Assembly (NCBI GenBank): GCA_021788565.1
Contig: JAJYKO010000362.1
Coordinates: 1 to 6,166 of the forward strand
DNA from: Chloroflexota bacterium
Lineage (GTDB): Bacteria; Chloroflexota; UBA6077
DNA: 6,166 nt
Direction of reading: 5' to 3'
Below are positions 1 through 5,187 of this stretch, piece after piece (within the stretch, counting starts at the first letter, position 1; every line of letters begins with the position of its first letter). Under the pieces are notes generated by a model. That model saw nothing but the letters and a program-made list of their open reading frames with translations. It was not told the origin of the DNA and did not search any database. The translations under genes were made by a program, and so were the position numbers.

Positions 1-65
1 AGGGGCGAGTCCTCCCGCTGCGTCCGGATGCCTCGCCAGTTCCCTCGGCATCGTCCGGGCGTGTT

Positions 66-1472
66 GTGGCGGTCCTGGTCGCCGTATGGGCCTGGGTGCG
101 GGTGGCCTTGATCTGGTTGGGCCTGGTTCTGGTGAGGGCCGGCCGCCGGATCGCCGCGCTGGCCGTGGCGAGCGGGCGATGGTTGTTCCCGGCCACAGCC
201 CGTCTGGCGCGCTTCGTTTGGGCCCAGTTGAAGCGGGCCGCTGTTTGGCTACTGCGCGGGGCATCCGCCAGATTCTTGCGCCGTGCGGCGGGGGCTGGTC
301 CCCCGCCGCCAGGTCCGGCTGGCAGCTTAGATGCGATGACGGCGGCCGGGGAGGGCGAATACCTGTCGGCCTTGGCGCCACGCTCGCTACCGCCAGGTCC
401 TGCTGAGCTGCCCGTTCCCTCCCAAAGTGGCGGCTCGCCCTCCCCTGCGCTGAGACCTGAACAGCAACCCACGCCGATCCCGCCTGCCGTCGCCGAGCCG
501 GCCCTCGCGCCGCGAGCGGGAGCCTCTGACCTGAAGGGATTCCTGTCTTCGGGGCGGCGGTTAGTGAAACCGCCGGTGGTAACCTGGCGCTGTAGCGCTT
601 GTGAGGCGATCAATGCCGGCCCATCCCAGGTGTGCACCAGGTGCGGTCGGCCATCGCCGGAAGTGGAGGAACAGTTGACTGCCAGCGGCGACGAGCTTCT
701 CACCAAGGGGCTGGCGGGCCTGAAGGCGAAGAACGAGGACCTGGCCCACGCCTACTTTGTCCTGGCCAGCGAGGCATCGCCGGAAAGCGAGCTCGCCTGG
801 TACTGGCGGGCGAAGACTGCCCCTTCTACCGACGAGGTGATCCACTGCCTCGAGTGCATTGTCGCGCTCAACCCGGGGAACACCAAGGCGCAGGCCGAGT
901 TGGAGTCGGCGCGGCAACGCCAGCGGCCACAGCTGACCGTCCAACCCGTCGAGGCGCCCTCGAAGCCAGCCAAACCCGCCAAGCCCAGGGCACTTCCAAA
1001 GGTCGTGGGCGAGATTCGGTGGTGGGCGCTCCAGGCGGCCGGGCTGTGCACATTCGTGCTCTCCCTTGCCCTCCTGTTACCCTACGCCCTGCGCCTCACG
1101 GGTCTGTCGTCCAGCGCGCAGCTGCGGGATTACACGGCGCTGATACCTAGCGTCGCGCTGCCCACCCTGGTAGCGCACCTGCCAAACCTTCCCGCCGTCG
1201 ACGTGAGCCCCGCGCTGCCGTTCTTCCTGGGGCTTCTGCTGTTGCACGCGGCGTTCATGGTCGTGAGTGGGGGAGGGCTGGGCATTCGGATATGGGCGGC
1301 GATTCTGACCGTGGCCGCGGGTGTCCTGGTGACGTCATTTGGTACGGATCCCACGGCCTCGGGGCTCGCGGTCGATATCGCCGCGGTGGGGATCGTGGCG
1401 GTGCTGGCGGGTGATGCACGGGGCATGAACGCGCAACACGCCGAGGCGGCGAGCAGTCGATCGACTCTGTAG
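66..1472 (+). CDS. Membrane protein with RanBP2-type zinc finger and TPR-like segment
   Basis: I do not recognise a named gene. With GTG at 66 the protein has 468 residues. Residues 4-24 are hydrophobic, followed by a Trp/Arg-rich stretch to about 75 and a Pro/Ala-rich linker (77-150). A zinc finger follows with W174, C176, C179, N183, C190 and C193; the spacing W-x-C-x2-C-x3-N-x6-C-x2-C is exactly that of RanBP2-type fingers. Residues 208-285 resemble TPR helices (ELAWYW at 242-247, ALNPGN at 267-272). A Lys/Pro linker leads to four probable membrane helices near 317-343, 384-401, 406-424 and 433-448. The start is uncertain: there is no Shine-Dalgarno before 66 and the frame is open to the window edge without another ATG or GTG, so the gene may begin upstream. 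The stop TAG (1470-1472) lies inside a REP stem. The domains suggest a membrane-tethered binding or scaffold protein, but the function is unknown. The reading frame itself is well supported. Confidence 0.8.
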   Translation: MAVLVAVWAWVRVALIWLGLVLVRAGRRIAALAVASGRWLFPATARLARFVWAQLKRAAVWLLRGASARFLRRAAGAGPPPPGPAGSLDAMTAAGEGEYLSALAPRSLPPGPAELPVPSQSGGSPSPALRPEQQPTPIPPAVAEPALAPRAGASDLKGFLSSGRRLVKPPVVTWRCSACEAINAGPSQVCTRCGRPSPEVEEQLTASGDELLTKGLAGLKAKNEDLAHAYFVLASEASPESELAWYWRAKTAPSTDEVIHCLECIVALNPGNTKAQAELESARQRQRPQLTVQPVEAPSKPAKPAKPRALPKVVGEIRWWALQAAGLCTFVLSLALLLPYALRLTGLSSSAQLRDYTALIPSVALPTLVAHLPNLPAVDVSPALPFFLGLLLLHAAFMVVSGGGLGIRIWAAILTVAAGVLVTSFGTDPTASGLAVDIAAVGIVAVLAGDARGMNAQHAEAASSRSTL

Positions 1473-1504
1473 GGGGCGGGCGGGTATGGCGCCCCGCCCC
1501 CTAC
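1469..1504. repeat. REP hairpin overlapping the stop codon of the upstream gene
   Basis: A perfect 12-bp inverted repeat: GTAGGGGGCGGG (1469-1480) pairs with CCCGCCCCCTAC (1493-1504) around a 12-nt loop. GTAG stands at the foot on one strand and, through CTAC, on the other. The TAG at 1470-1472 is the stop codon of the zinc-finger gene. No T-tract follows, so it is not a classical intrinsic terminator, although the stem could stall polymerase or protect the mRNA 3' end. The minus-strand version resembles the REP at 2707-2732, sharing the loop GGCGCC-TACCC. Confidence 0.8.
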
Positions 1505-1531
1505 ATGGAGTAAGGGGTGATGTTGTCGCGG

Positions 1532-1750
1532 TGCCGACCCATCGGTTGATTGATCCCGTTGTGGGGGTCGGCAGGGCCGCCCCATCGACGGGACCATCCT
1601 GTTGTCGGGTGAACGCACCGGTTGATTGATCATTTTCTGGGTGGCGACCCATCGGCCGGACGATAATGTGGTTAGAGGGGAACCGTCGGTTGGTTGATCC
1701 CGTTGTAGGGGCGGCCCACCGATTGGATGATCATTTTGTAGGGGCTGACC
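1532..1750 (+). repeat. Degenerate array of about 34-bp REP-like units, left of the transposase
   Basis: Diverged units share the form CACCGAT-GG-TGAT, then TTGTAGGGGC. The GTAG anchor recurs at 1705, 1738 and 1772 (spacing 33 and 34), with decayed versions at 1671 (GTTAGAGGGG), about 1636 and 1604. An early unit (1544-1579) carries CCGTTGTGGGGGTCGGC, which recurs at 2654-2670 with two changes. GTAG reads on the plus strand, opposite to the array right of the transposase. There is no credible gene here; open frames across the block are read through repeats. Confidence 0.75.
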
Positions 1751-1802
1751 CACCGATTGGTTGATGATCTTGTAGGGGCCGGCGGCTCTGCCGGCCCGCC
1801 CA
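1751..1802 (+). repeat. Left inverted repeat of the RAYT unit (REP)
   Basis: The 52-bp segment matches the reverse complement of 2327-2378 at 48 of 52 positions. It begins CACCGATTGG, carries GTAG at 1772-1775 and then a hairpin: GGGCCGGC (1776-1783), loop GGCTCT, GCCGGCCC (1790-1797). GTAG directly at the foot of a GC-rich stem is the hallmark of REPs recognised by REP-associated tyrosine transposases. Its right end is 17 bp before the transposase ATG. Confidence 0.85.
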
Positions 1803-1818
1803 GGATGTGGGTGTGGTC

Positions 1819-2316
1819 ATGCCGGACGATGTCGTTCCCGATCTCTTCCCTCAGCGCAAGACGCTTCGTCTCGACGCGATCGACTATTCTGACGCAGACT
1901 GTGTCTATTTCGTTACCCTCTGCGCTCGATATCTTTCCTCGCCGTTTGCTGACCTGCAGTTGGCGTCCGCGATCGTTGACGCGTTGCTGTATCGTAGCCG
2001 AACCGGAACCTGGAAACTGTACGCTTACGTTCTGATGCCCGATCACCTCCATGCTGCGATATCCCCGGTTGACAATGGCAGGGCAATCTCGGAACTGCTT
2101 CGCGACTTCAAGAGCTACACAACTCGGATAGGCTGGAAACACGGCCTTCCAGGCGCCTTGTGGGAGCGCGGTTTCTACGATCACGTTGTGCGACGCGAGC
2201 GGAGCCTGATCGCGATCTGTGAATACATCATCGCCAATCCCGTTAGAAAGGGGCTGGCGAAGGTAGCGGGGGAGTGGCCTTTCGCCGGTATGCCTGATCC
2301 TTTGCCGTTGGGATGA
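1819..2316 (+). CDS. REP-associated tyrosine transposase (RAYT, HUH/Y1 family)
   Basis: A single-strand-specific nuclease/transposase of the IS200-like Y1 superfamily, expected to cut and rejoin REP hairpins through a 5'-phosphotyrosine link. The 165-residue protein has the usual RAYT length and appears intact. Visible motifs are the first strand CVYFVTLCA (28-36), the HUH metal motif in MPDHLHA (H76 and H78), the LWERGFYDHVVR block (114-125) and the catalytic helix EYIIANPVRKGL with nucleophile Y136. ATG 1819 was chosen over in-frame GTG 1807 or 1813 because the GTGs lie in a repeated sequence (1803-1816); no start has a good Shine-Dalgarno, which suggests weak translation. The gene lies between inverted REPs and points towards the convergent kinase gene. 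The family assignment is firm; activity is inferred from intact motifs and from young repeats beside the gene. Confidence 0.92.
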   Translation: MPDDVVPDLFPQRKTLRLDAIDYSDADCVYFVTLCARYLSSPFADLQLASAIVDALLYRSRTGTWKLYAYVLMPDHLHAAISPVDNGRAISELLRDFKSYTTRIGWKHGLPGALWERGFYDHVVRRERSLIAICEYIIANPVRKGLAKVAGEWPFAGMPDPLPLG

Positions 2317-2326
2317 CCAGTTGGGT

Positions 2327-2378
2327 TGGGCGGCCCGGCAGAGCCGCCGGCCCCTACAAAATGATCATCCAATCGGTG
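2327..2378 (-). repeat. Right inverted repeat of the RAYT unit (REP)
   Basis: The reverse complement of this 52-bp segment matches 1751-1802 with four mismatches, three of them in the AT-richer outer part and one in the stem arm. On the minus strand GTAG (2353-2356) precedes GGGCCGGC and loop GGCTCT. The second stem arm reads GCCGGGCC rather than GCCGGCCC, so this copy has one stem mismatch. It starts 10 bp after the transposase stop, and its outer end is the first unit of the tandem array that follows. Confidence 0.85.
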
Positions 2379-2624
2379 GACCGGCCCTTACAACACGATC
2401 GTTCACCCCGCGGGCCGACCCCTACAACACAATCGTTCACCCCGCGGGCCGGCCCTACAACACAATCGTTCACCCCGCGGGCCGGCCCTACAACACAATC
2501 GTTCACCCCGCGGGCCGGCCCCTACGACAGAATCGTTCGCCCCGCGGGCCGGCCCCTACAAGATGACCGCCTGACCGGCCCGCCGGCGGCGACAACGGGA
2601 TTATCCGATCGATGGGGCGGGCCG
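2355..2624 (-). repeat. Tandem array of eight 33-34-bp REP-derived units
   Basis: The anchor TACAA, or a close variant, recurs at 2355, 2389, 2423, 2456, 2489, 2523, 2557 and 2591, at steps of 34, 34, 33, 33, 34, 34 and 34. Bases 2423-2455 and 2456-2488 are identical, and 2489-2522 adds only one C. Units at 2389 and 2523 differ at a few bases and the outer units are diverged. Each central unit contains ATCGTTCACCCCGCGGGCCG, with the palindrome CCCGCGGG. Read on the minus strand, most units start with GTAG or a one-base variant. Units abut without unique spacers, so this is not a CRISPR array. Confidence 0.9.
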
Positions 2625-2680
2625 GGCGCCGTCCCCGCCCCCTTTGGTTGATTCCGTTGCAGGGGTCGGCAGGGCCGGCC
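2614..2680. repeat. REP-like hairpin and second-type repeat copy
   Basis: GGGGCGGG (2614-2621) pairs with CCCGCCCC (2634-2641) around a 12-nt loop. Immediately after comes a plus-strand copy of the early left-array unit: CCGTTGCAGGGGTCGGC (2654-2670) against CCGTTGTGGGGGTCGGC (1556-1572), followed in both by AGGGCCG. These look like additional, partly decayed REPs filling the space between the regular array and the terminal REP. Confidence 0.6.
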
Positions 2681-2706
2681 CGCCCTTACAACATTTCTTA
2701 TTGCTT

Positions 2707-2764
2707 GTAGGGGCGGGGCGCCGTACCCGCCCGCCGGGATGTGGGAGTGGACGGCCCCTCCTAC
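2707..2764. repeat. REP hairpin at the 3' end of the histidine kinase gene
   Basis: GTAG (2707-2710) is followed by a perfect stem, GGGCGGG (2711-2717), 8-nt loop, CCCGCCC (2726-2732). The element is bounded on the far side by CTAC (2761-2764), which reads GTAG on the minus strand and contains the kinase stop codon TAG. A longer imperfect pairing between the two ends (GTAGGGGCGGGGC against GCCCCTCCTAC) is possible. No T-tract follows on either strand. The sequence GGATGTGGGAGTGG (2737-2750) nearly repeats the one just before the transposase start. Confidence 0.7.
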
Positions 2765-4143
2765 GGCGCGGCGACGCCGGATGCGGCGACCGGCAGTACA
2801 CGCGGGACGGGCAGTGTGAAGCAGAAGCGAGCCCCATATCCGGGCTCGCTCTCGGCCCGAAGAGTGCCCCCGTGAGCCTCGACCAACTCTTTGGCGATGG
2901 TGAGCCCCAGCCCGGCGCCGCCGGTAGCTCGCGTCCGCGACCTGTCGGACCTGTAGAACCGCTCGAAGACGTAGGGTAGGTCGTCTCTAGCGATGCCCGG
3001 TCCGGTATCCGCTACGGCGATCTCCACGGCCTGGTGTGGTTTATCCACAAGGTGAGCCGAGAGTGTGATGCGGCCGCCACGCGGCGAGTAGAGGACGGCG
3101 TTGCTCACGAGGTTGCGGAGCACCTGGTTGATCCGGCCCACGTCCACCGTGACTTCGGGCAGGTCGTCCGGCACTTCCACAACCACATCGATACCCTTCT
3201 CCGCGGCCCCCGGCGCCCCGGCCACAGCTGCCTGTTTTAACAGCGTGGCGGGCGACACCACCTCACGCTCCAGCCGCAACTGTCCAGATTCCGCCAGCGC
3301 AAGCTGCTGCAGGTCGTCCACCAGCCGCTTCAAGGTCGACGCTTCGTCATACACGCTGGTGAGCGCTTCTGGTGTGGGCTCGGCCAGCCCGTCTCGGAGC
3401 ATCTCCAGATAGCCCAGGACGTTGTGAAGCGGGGTGCGAAGCTCGTGGGCGACGTCCGCCACCATATTCTGGCGCAGCTGTTGCCCCTTCTCCAGCCCCT
3501 CGGCCATGGAGTTCAGCGCCCGCGCCAACTCGGCCACCTCGCCGCTCCCAGGATTGTCCACGCGCTGGCTCAGGTCGCCCCGCTCCATCTTCCTGGCGAC
3601 GGCGATCTGTCGCTCGATCGGGCCCACGATGAGGCGCGCCAGCAGCAGACTCAACACCAGCGCCACCAGCACGCCGATCCCTGCCCCCAATACGAGGCCC
3701 TGGTCCATTTCGGCGAGGAAAGTCTTGCCTAGCCCCTGATCCAGGGGCTTGAAGTAGATAGTGCCGATCGACACCTCGCCAGGCACGATGATGGGTGATG
3801 AAGTCGCGTCTCGCAGCGCGCTGGAAGTGGGCGTGATAGTGCTGCCCACGAGCTTACCGTTGGTGTCCACAAGGACCTTGCCATGCAGATCGGTCACCAG
3901 GATCTGCAGGTTGGAAGCCTGCGCTAATTCCTGTACGTATGGGCCGACGCCCTTCCAGCCTTGCTCGATGTAGATGTGCCCGACCTGATGCCCAACTCGC
4001 GAGTTGTACGCAGCGGTGACCTTGTTCACGTAATTCTGGAATTCGGTCGACGTCGTGCGGTTGGCGAACACAGCCGCGGTACCCACGGCGACGCCCAGAA
4101 CCACGGCAAAGCCAATCAGCAATCGAACCCAAAGTCTATCCAT
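2761..4143 (-). CDS. Sensor histidine kinase, HAMP-containing, OmpR-partner class
   Basis: The membrane sensor of a two-component system: it autophosphorylates on histidine and passes the phosphate to the regulator encoded just upstream. In the 460-residue protein, TM1 lies near 5-28, an extracytoplasmic sensing region of about 115 residues follows, and TM2 is near 149-172. HAMP follows to about 225. The H-box is DVAHELRTPL with phospho-acceptor H233. The ATPase domain has the N-box NLVSNA (344-349, N348), G1 DTGPGI (379-384), F-box YVFERFYRSDRSR (391-403) and G2 GGAGLGL (408-414). All catalytic motifs are intact and no PAS domain is present. ATG 4143 is chosen because TM1 follows at once and it overlaps the regulator stop by 8 nt (translational coupling); an earlier in-frame ATG at 4206 would lie inside the regulator gene. 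The stimulus is not evident from sequence. Confidence 0.95.
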   Translation of the reverse strand: MDRLWVRLLIGFAVVLGVAVGTAAVFANRTTSTEFQNYVNKVTAAYNSRVGHQVGHIYIEQGWKGVGPYVQELAQASNLQILVTDLHGKVLVDTNGKLVGSTITPTSSALRDATSSPIIVPGEVSIGTIYFKPLDQGLGKTFLAEMDQGLVLGAGIGVLVALVLSLLLARLIVGPIERQIAVARKMERGDLSQRVDNPGSGEVAELARALNSMAEGLEKGQQLRQNMVADVAHELRTPLHNVLGYLEMLRDGLAEPTPEALTSVYDEASTLKRLVDDLQQLALAESGQLRLEREVVSPATLLKQAAVAGAPGAAEKGIDVVVEVPDDLPEVTVDVGRINQVLRNLVSNAVLYSPRGGRITLSAHLVDKPHQAVEIAVADTGPGIARDDLPYVFERFYRSDRSRTRATGGAGLGLTIAKELVEAHGGTLRAESEPGYGARFCFTLPVPRVLPVAASGVAAP

Positions 4144-4831
4144 CTTGTTTGCCCGTCTCGAACTTGTAGCCGACGCCGTAGACGGCTTTGATGGGGTCCT
4201 CGGCACCGAACCCCAGTTTGCGGCGGATGTTCATCACGTGGACGTCCACGTTCCGCTCCAACGTATCGGTGTTGTGCCCGAGCGCCTTCTCCAGCAGCTG
4301 CAGCCGCGTGAAGGCGCGGCCCGGTTCCCGCACCAGGGATGCCAGGATGAGAAACTCGCTGGGTGTAAGAGTCACCTGGCGGCCGTCGATCAGCGCCTCG
4401 TGCCGCCGGAAGCTCACGGTCAACGAGCCGAAAATAACGTCCTCTTCGGCGGAGCCGGCCATCTCTCCGGTCCGGCGCAGCACGGTCCGCACCCGGGCGG
4501 CCAGCTCCCGCGGGCTGAAGGGCTTGGTGACGTAGTCGTCGGCTCCCAGGTCTAGCCCCTCCAGCTTGTCGTCCTCGGTGGCCCGCGCGGTCAGCATGAT
4601 GATCGGCACGTTGGATTCGTGGCGCAGAAGGCGGCAGATGTCCAGGCCGTTGATGCCCGGCAACATGATGTCGAGGACGATCAAGGTAGGGTGGTCGCGG
4701 CGGGCGCTCTCCAGAGCGGCGGGGCCGTCGTGGGCCGTCAACACCTCGTAGCCGTCCCGCTCCAGGTACACCCGCACCATCTCTACCGCTTTCCGATCGT
4801 CGTCGACGACCAGGATGCGTCGACCCGGCAT
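4136..4831 (-). CDS. OmpR/PhoB-family response regulator
   Basis: A 231-residue DNA-binding regulator, the first gene of the two-gene operon. The receiver domain (about 5-120) has the acidic pocket D10-D12 in ILVVDDD, phosphorylated D54 in VLDIMLPG, switch T81 in MLTARA, Y100, and K103 in VTKPFSP. The winged-helix effector domain (about 131-226) has LTPSEFLIL and the recognition-helix region LERNVDVHVMNIRRKLG, ending with the usual VYGVGYKFE wing. The length is standard for the family. GAGGTG at 4837-4842 (minus strand) is a good Shine-Dalgarno, 5 nt from the ATG. The leader contains a REP palindrome, and PhoB-like direct repeats stand in front of a candidate promoter, so it may regulate its own transcription. 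The family is clear, but the exact orthologue (PhoP, MtrA or ResD-like) cannot be decided from sequence alone. Confidence 0.96.
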   Translation of the reverse strand: MPGRRILVVDDDRKAVEMVRVYLERDGYEVLTAHDGPAALESARRDHPTLIVLDIMLPGINGLDICRLLRHESNVPIIMLTARATEDDKLEGLDLGADDYVTKPFSPRELAARVRTVLRRTGEMAGSAEEDVIFGSLTVSFRRHEALIDGRQVTLTPSEFLILASLVREPGRAFTRLQLLEKALGHNTDTLERNVDVHVMNIRRKLGFGAEDPIKAVYGVGYKFETGKQDG

Positions 4832-4875
4832 GTCGGCACCTCATCGCGCAGCGCTTGGTCCATGAAATCGAGGCG

Positions 4876-4901
4876 TAGGGGCGGTTCGCGAACCGCCCCT
4901 A
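4876..4901. repeat. Isolated perfect REP palindrome in the regulator leader
   Basis: TAGGGGCGGTTCG (4876-4888) is followed directly by its reverse complement (4889-4901), a perfect 26-bp palindrome. With G4875 it shows the plus-strand signature GTAG plus GC-rich stem seen in the REP island 2.5 kb away. It lies between the candidate regulator promoter and its start codon, so it should be transcribed as a strong hairpin about 44 nt before the ATG. It has no T-tract. Confidence 0.85.
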
Positions 4902-4958
4902 GAGCGGTTGCACCAGGACATCACCCGCTAAAACGTAGATTTCATGTCCTTCGGCAGT

Positions 4959-4990
4959 ATTGTAGCAAACCACTGTAAAAGATTTGTAAA
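4959..4990 (-). promoter_or_regulatory. Candidate regulator promoter with PhoB-like direct repeats
   Basis: On the minus strand, TTTACA (4990-4985) and TTTACA (4979-4974) are spaced 11 bp start to start, followed by TACAAT (4964-4959), a 5/6 match to the -10 consensus. Two direct half-sites one helical turn apart, ending about 10 bp before the -10 box, are the layout used by PhoB/PhoP-type regulators in place of a -35 element. Transcription would begin near 4951, giving a leader of about 120 nt. The sequence pattern is plain; the regulatory role is inferred. Confidence 0.5.
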
Positions 4991-5023
4991 TTCCTTTGGT
5001 CTTTATTGGTTCTTTACCGGTCC

Positions 5024-5053
5024 TTGATCGTTTACCAATGGCCACTGTTTAGT
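5024..5053 (+). promoter_or_regulatory. Weak candidate promoter for the transporter gene
   Basis: TTGATC (5024-5029) and TTTAGT (5048-5053) are separated by 18 bp; each matches four or five of six consensus bases. TAGTAT (5050-5055) is an alternative -10 with a long spacer. The site lies in the AT-rich part of the divergent region, just before an operator-like inverted repeat, which supports the placement. Confidence 0.3.
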
Positions 5054-5063
5054 ATTTCTCTAG

Positions 5064-5081
5064 GACGTTCGGACGAACGTC
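5064..5081. promoter_or_regulatory. Operator-like inverted repeat before the transporter
   Basis: GACGTTCG (5064-5071) and CGAACGTC (5074-5081) form a perfect 8-bp inverted repeat with a 2-bp spacer, about 10 bp after the candidate -10 box. The size and placement suit a dimeric repressor operator overlapping the transcription start. With only a 2-nt loop it is less convincing as an RNA hairpin. No regulator gene for it is seen here. Confidence 0.45.
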
Positions 5082-5120
5082 GGAAGGCACTGGAAGTCGA
5101 AATCACGTGCAATTGCTAGG

Positions 5121-5180
5121 CCGCCGGCCGGCGGTCGCCCGAAATAGTGCGCTGTCTCAGCGCACGGACCTCGGAGGTGA
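5121..5180 (+). promoter_or_regulatory. Structured leader and Shine-Dalgarno of the transporter gene
   Basis: A perfect palindrome CCGCCGGCCGGCGG (5121-5134) is followed by a stem GTGCGCTG (5147-5154), loop TCT, CAGCGCAC (5158-5165). Three bases later ACCTC (5168-5172) is complementary to GAGGT (5174-5178) within the strong Shine-Dalgarno GGAGGTGA (5173-5180), 7 nt from the ATG. These could form a leader whose folding affects ribosome access. No known riboswitch class is recognised. Confidence 0.4.
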
Positions 5181-5187
5181 GGGACCA

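Larger units (their letters stand above)
1751..2378 (+). mobile_element. RAYT unit: REP-associated transposase between inverted REPs
   Basis: About 628 bp, bounded by 52-bp inverted repeats and holding one complete HUH transposase gene with little else. In known systems RAYTs disperse or maintain REPs while the gene itself is usually stationary and vertically inherited. Here the flanking arms are the presumed substrate hairpins, so the unit could be either a stationary REP-generating locus or a mobile element in its own right. No target-site duplication was evident, and HUH enzymes normally do not make one. The boundaries are inferred from where the inverted match stops. Confidence 0.7.

Noticed and set aside
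1469..1504. Rho-independent terminator
   Set aside because: The stem is strong but no T-tract follows on either strand; the same holds for 2707-2764 and 4876-4901, so REP is the better label.
1130..1753. A 207-codon minus-strand open frame over the left array and the end of the zinc-finger gene
   Set aside because: Half of it is antisense to a convincing gene and the rest reads through REP repeats; the peptide has no recognisable fold or motif.
1672..2184. A 170-codon minus-strand open frame over the transposase
   Set aside because: It is antisense to the RAYT gene, whose HUH and Tyr motifs are clear on the plus strand.
2389..2556. Possible CRISPR array
   Set aside because: The units abut with no unique spacers of constant length, the repeat is REP-derived, and no cas gene is present.
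2313..2651. Open frames across the right repeat array, with repeating peptides such as YNTIVHPAGRP
   Set aside because: Periodic peptides arise because the 33-bp units keep frame. There is no Shine-Dalgarno, and all frames are equally explained by the repeats.
4144..4206. Longer kinase start at ATG 4206
   Set aside because: The extra 21 residues lie entirely within the regulator gene, are not membrane-like, and ATG 4143 gives the standard overlapping-operon arrangement directly before TM1.
5064..5081. LexA/SOS box
   Set aside because: The half-sites are in the order GTTCG then CGAAC with a 2-bp gap, opposite to the Gram-positive CGAAC-N4-GTTCG arrangement and different from GTTC-N7-GTTC.
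4832..5187. tRNA or known small RNA gene in the divergent region
   Set aside because: No cloverleaf, T-loop GTTCRA in context, or other recognisable RNA core was found on either strand.
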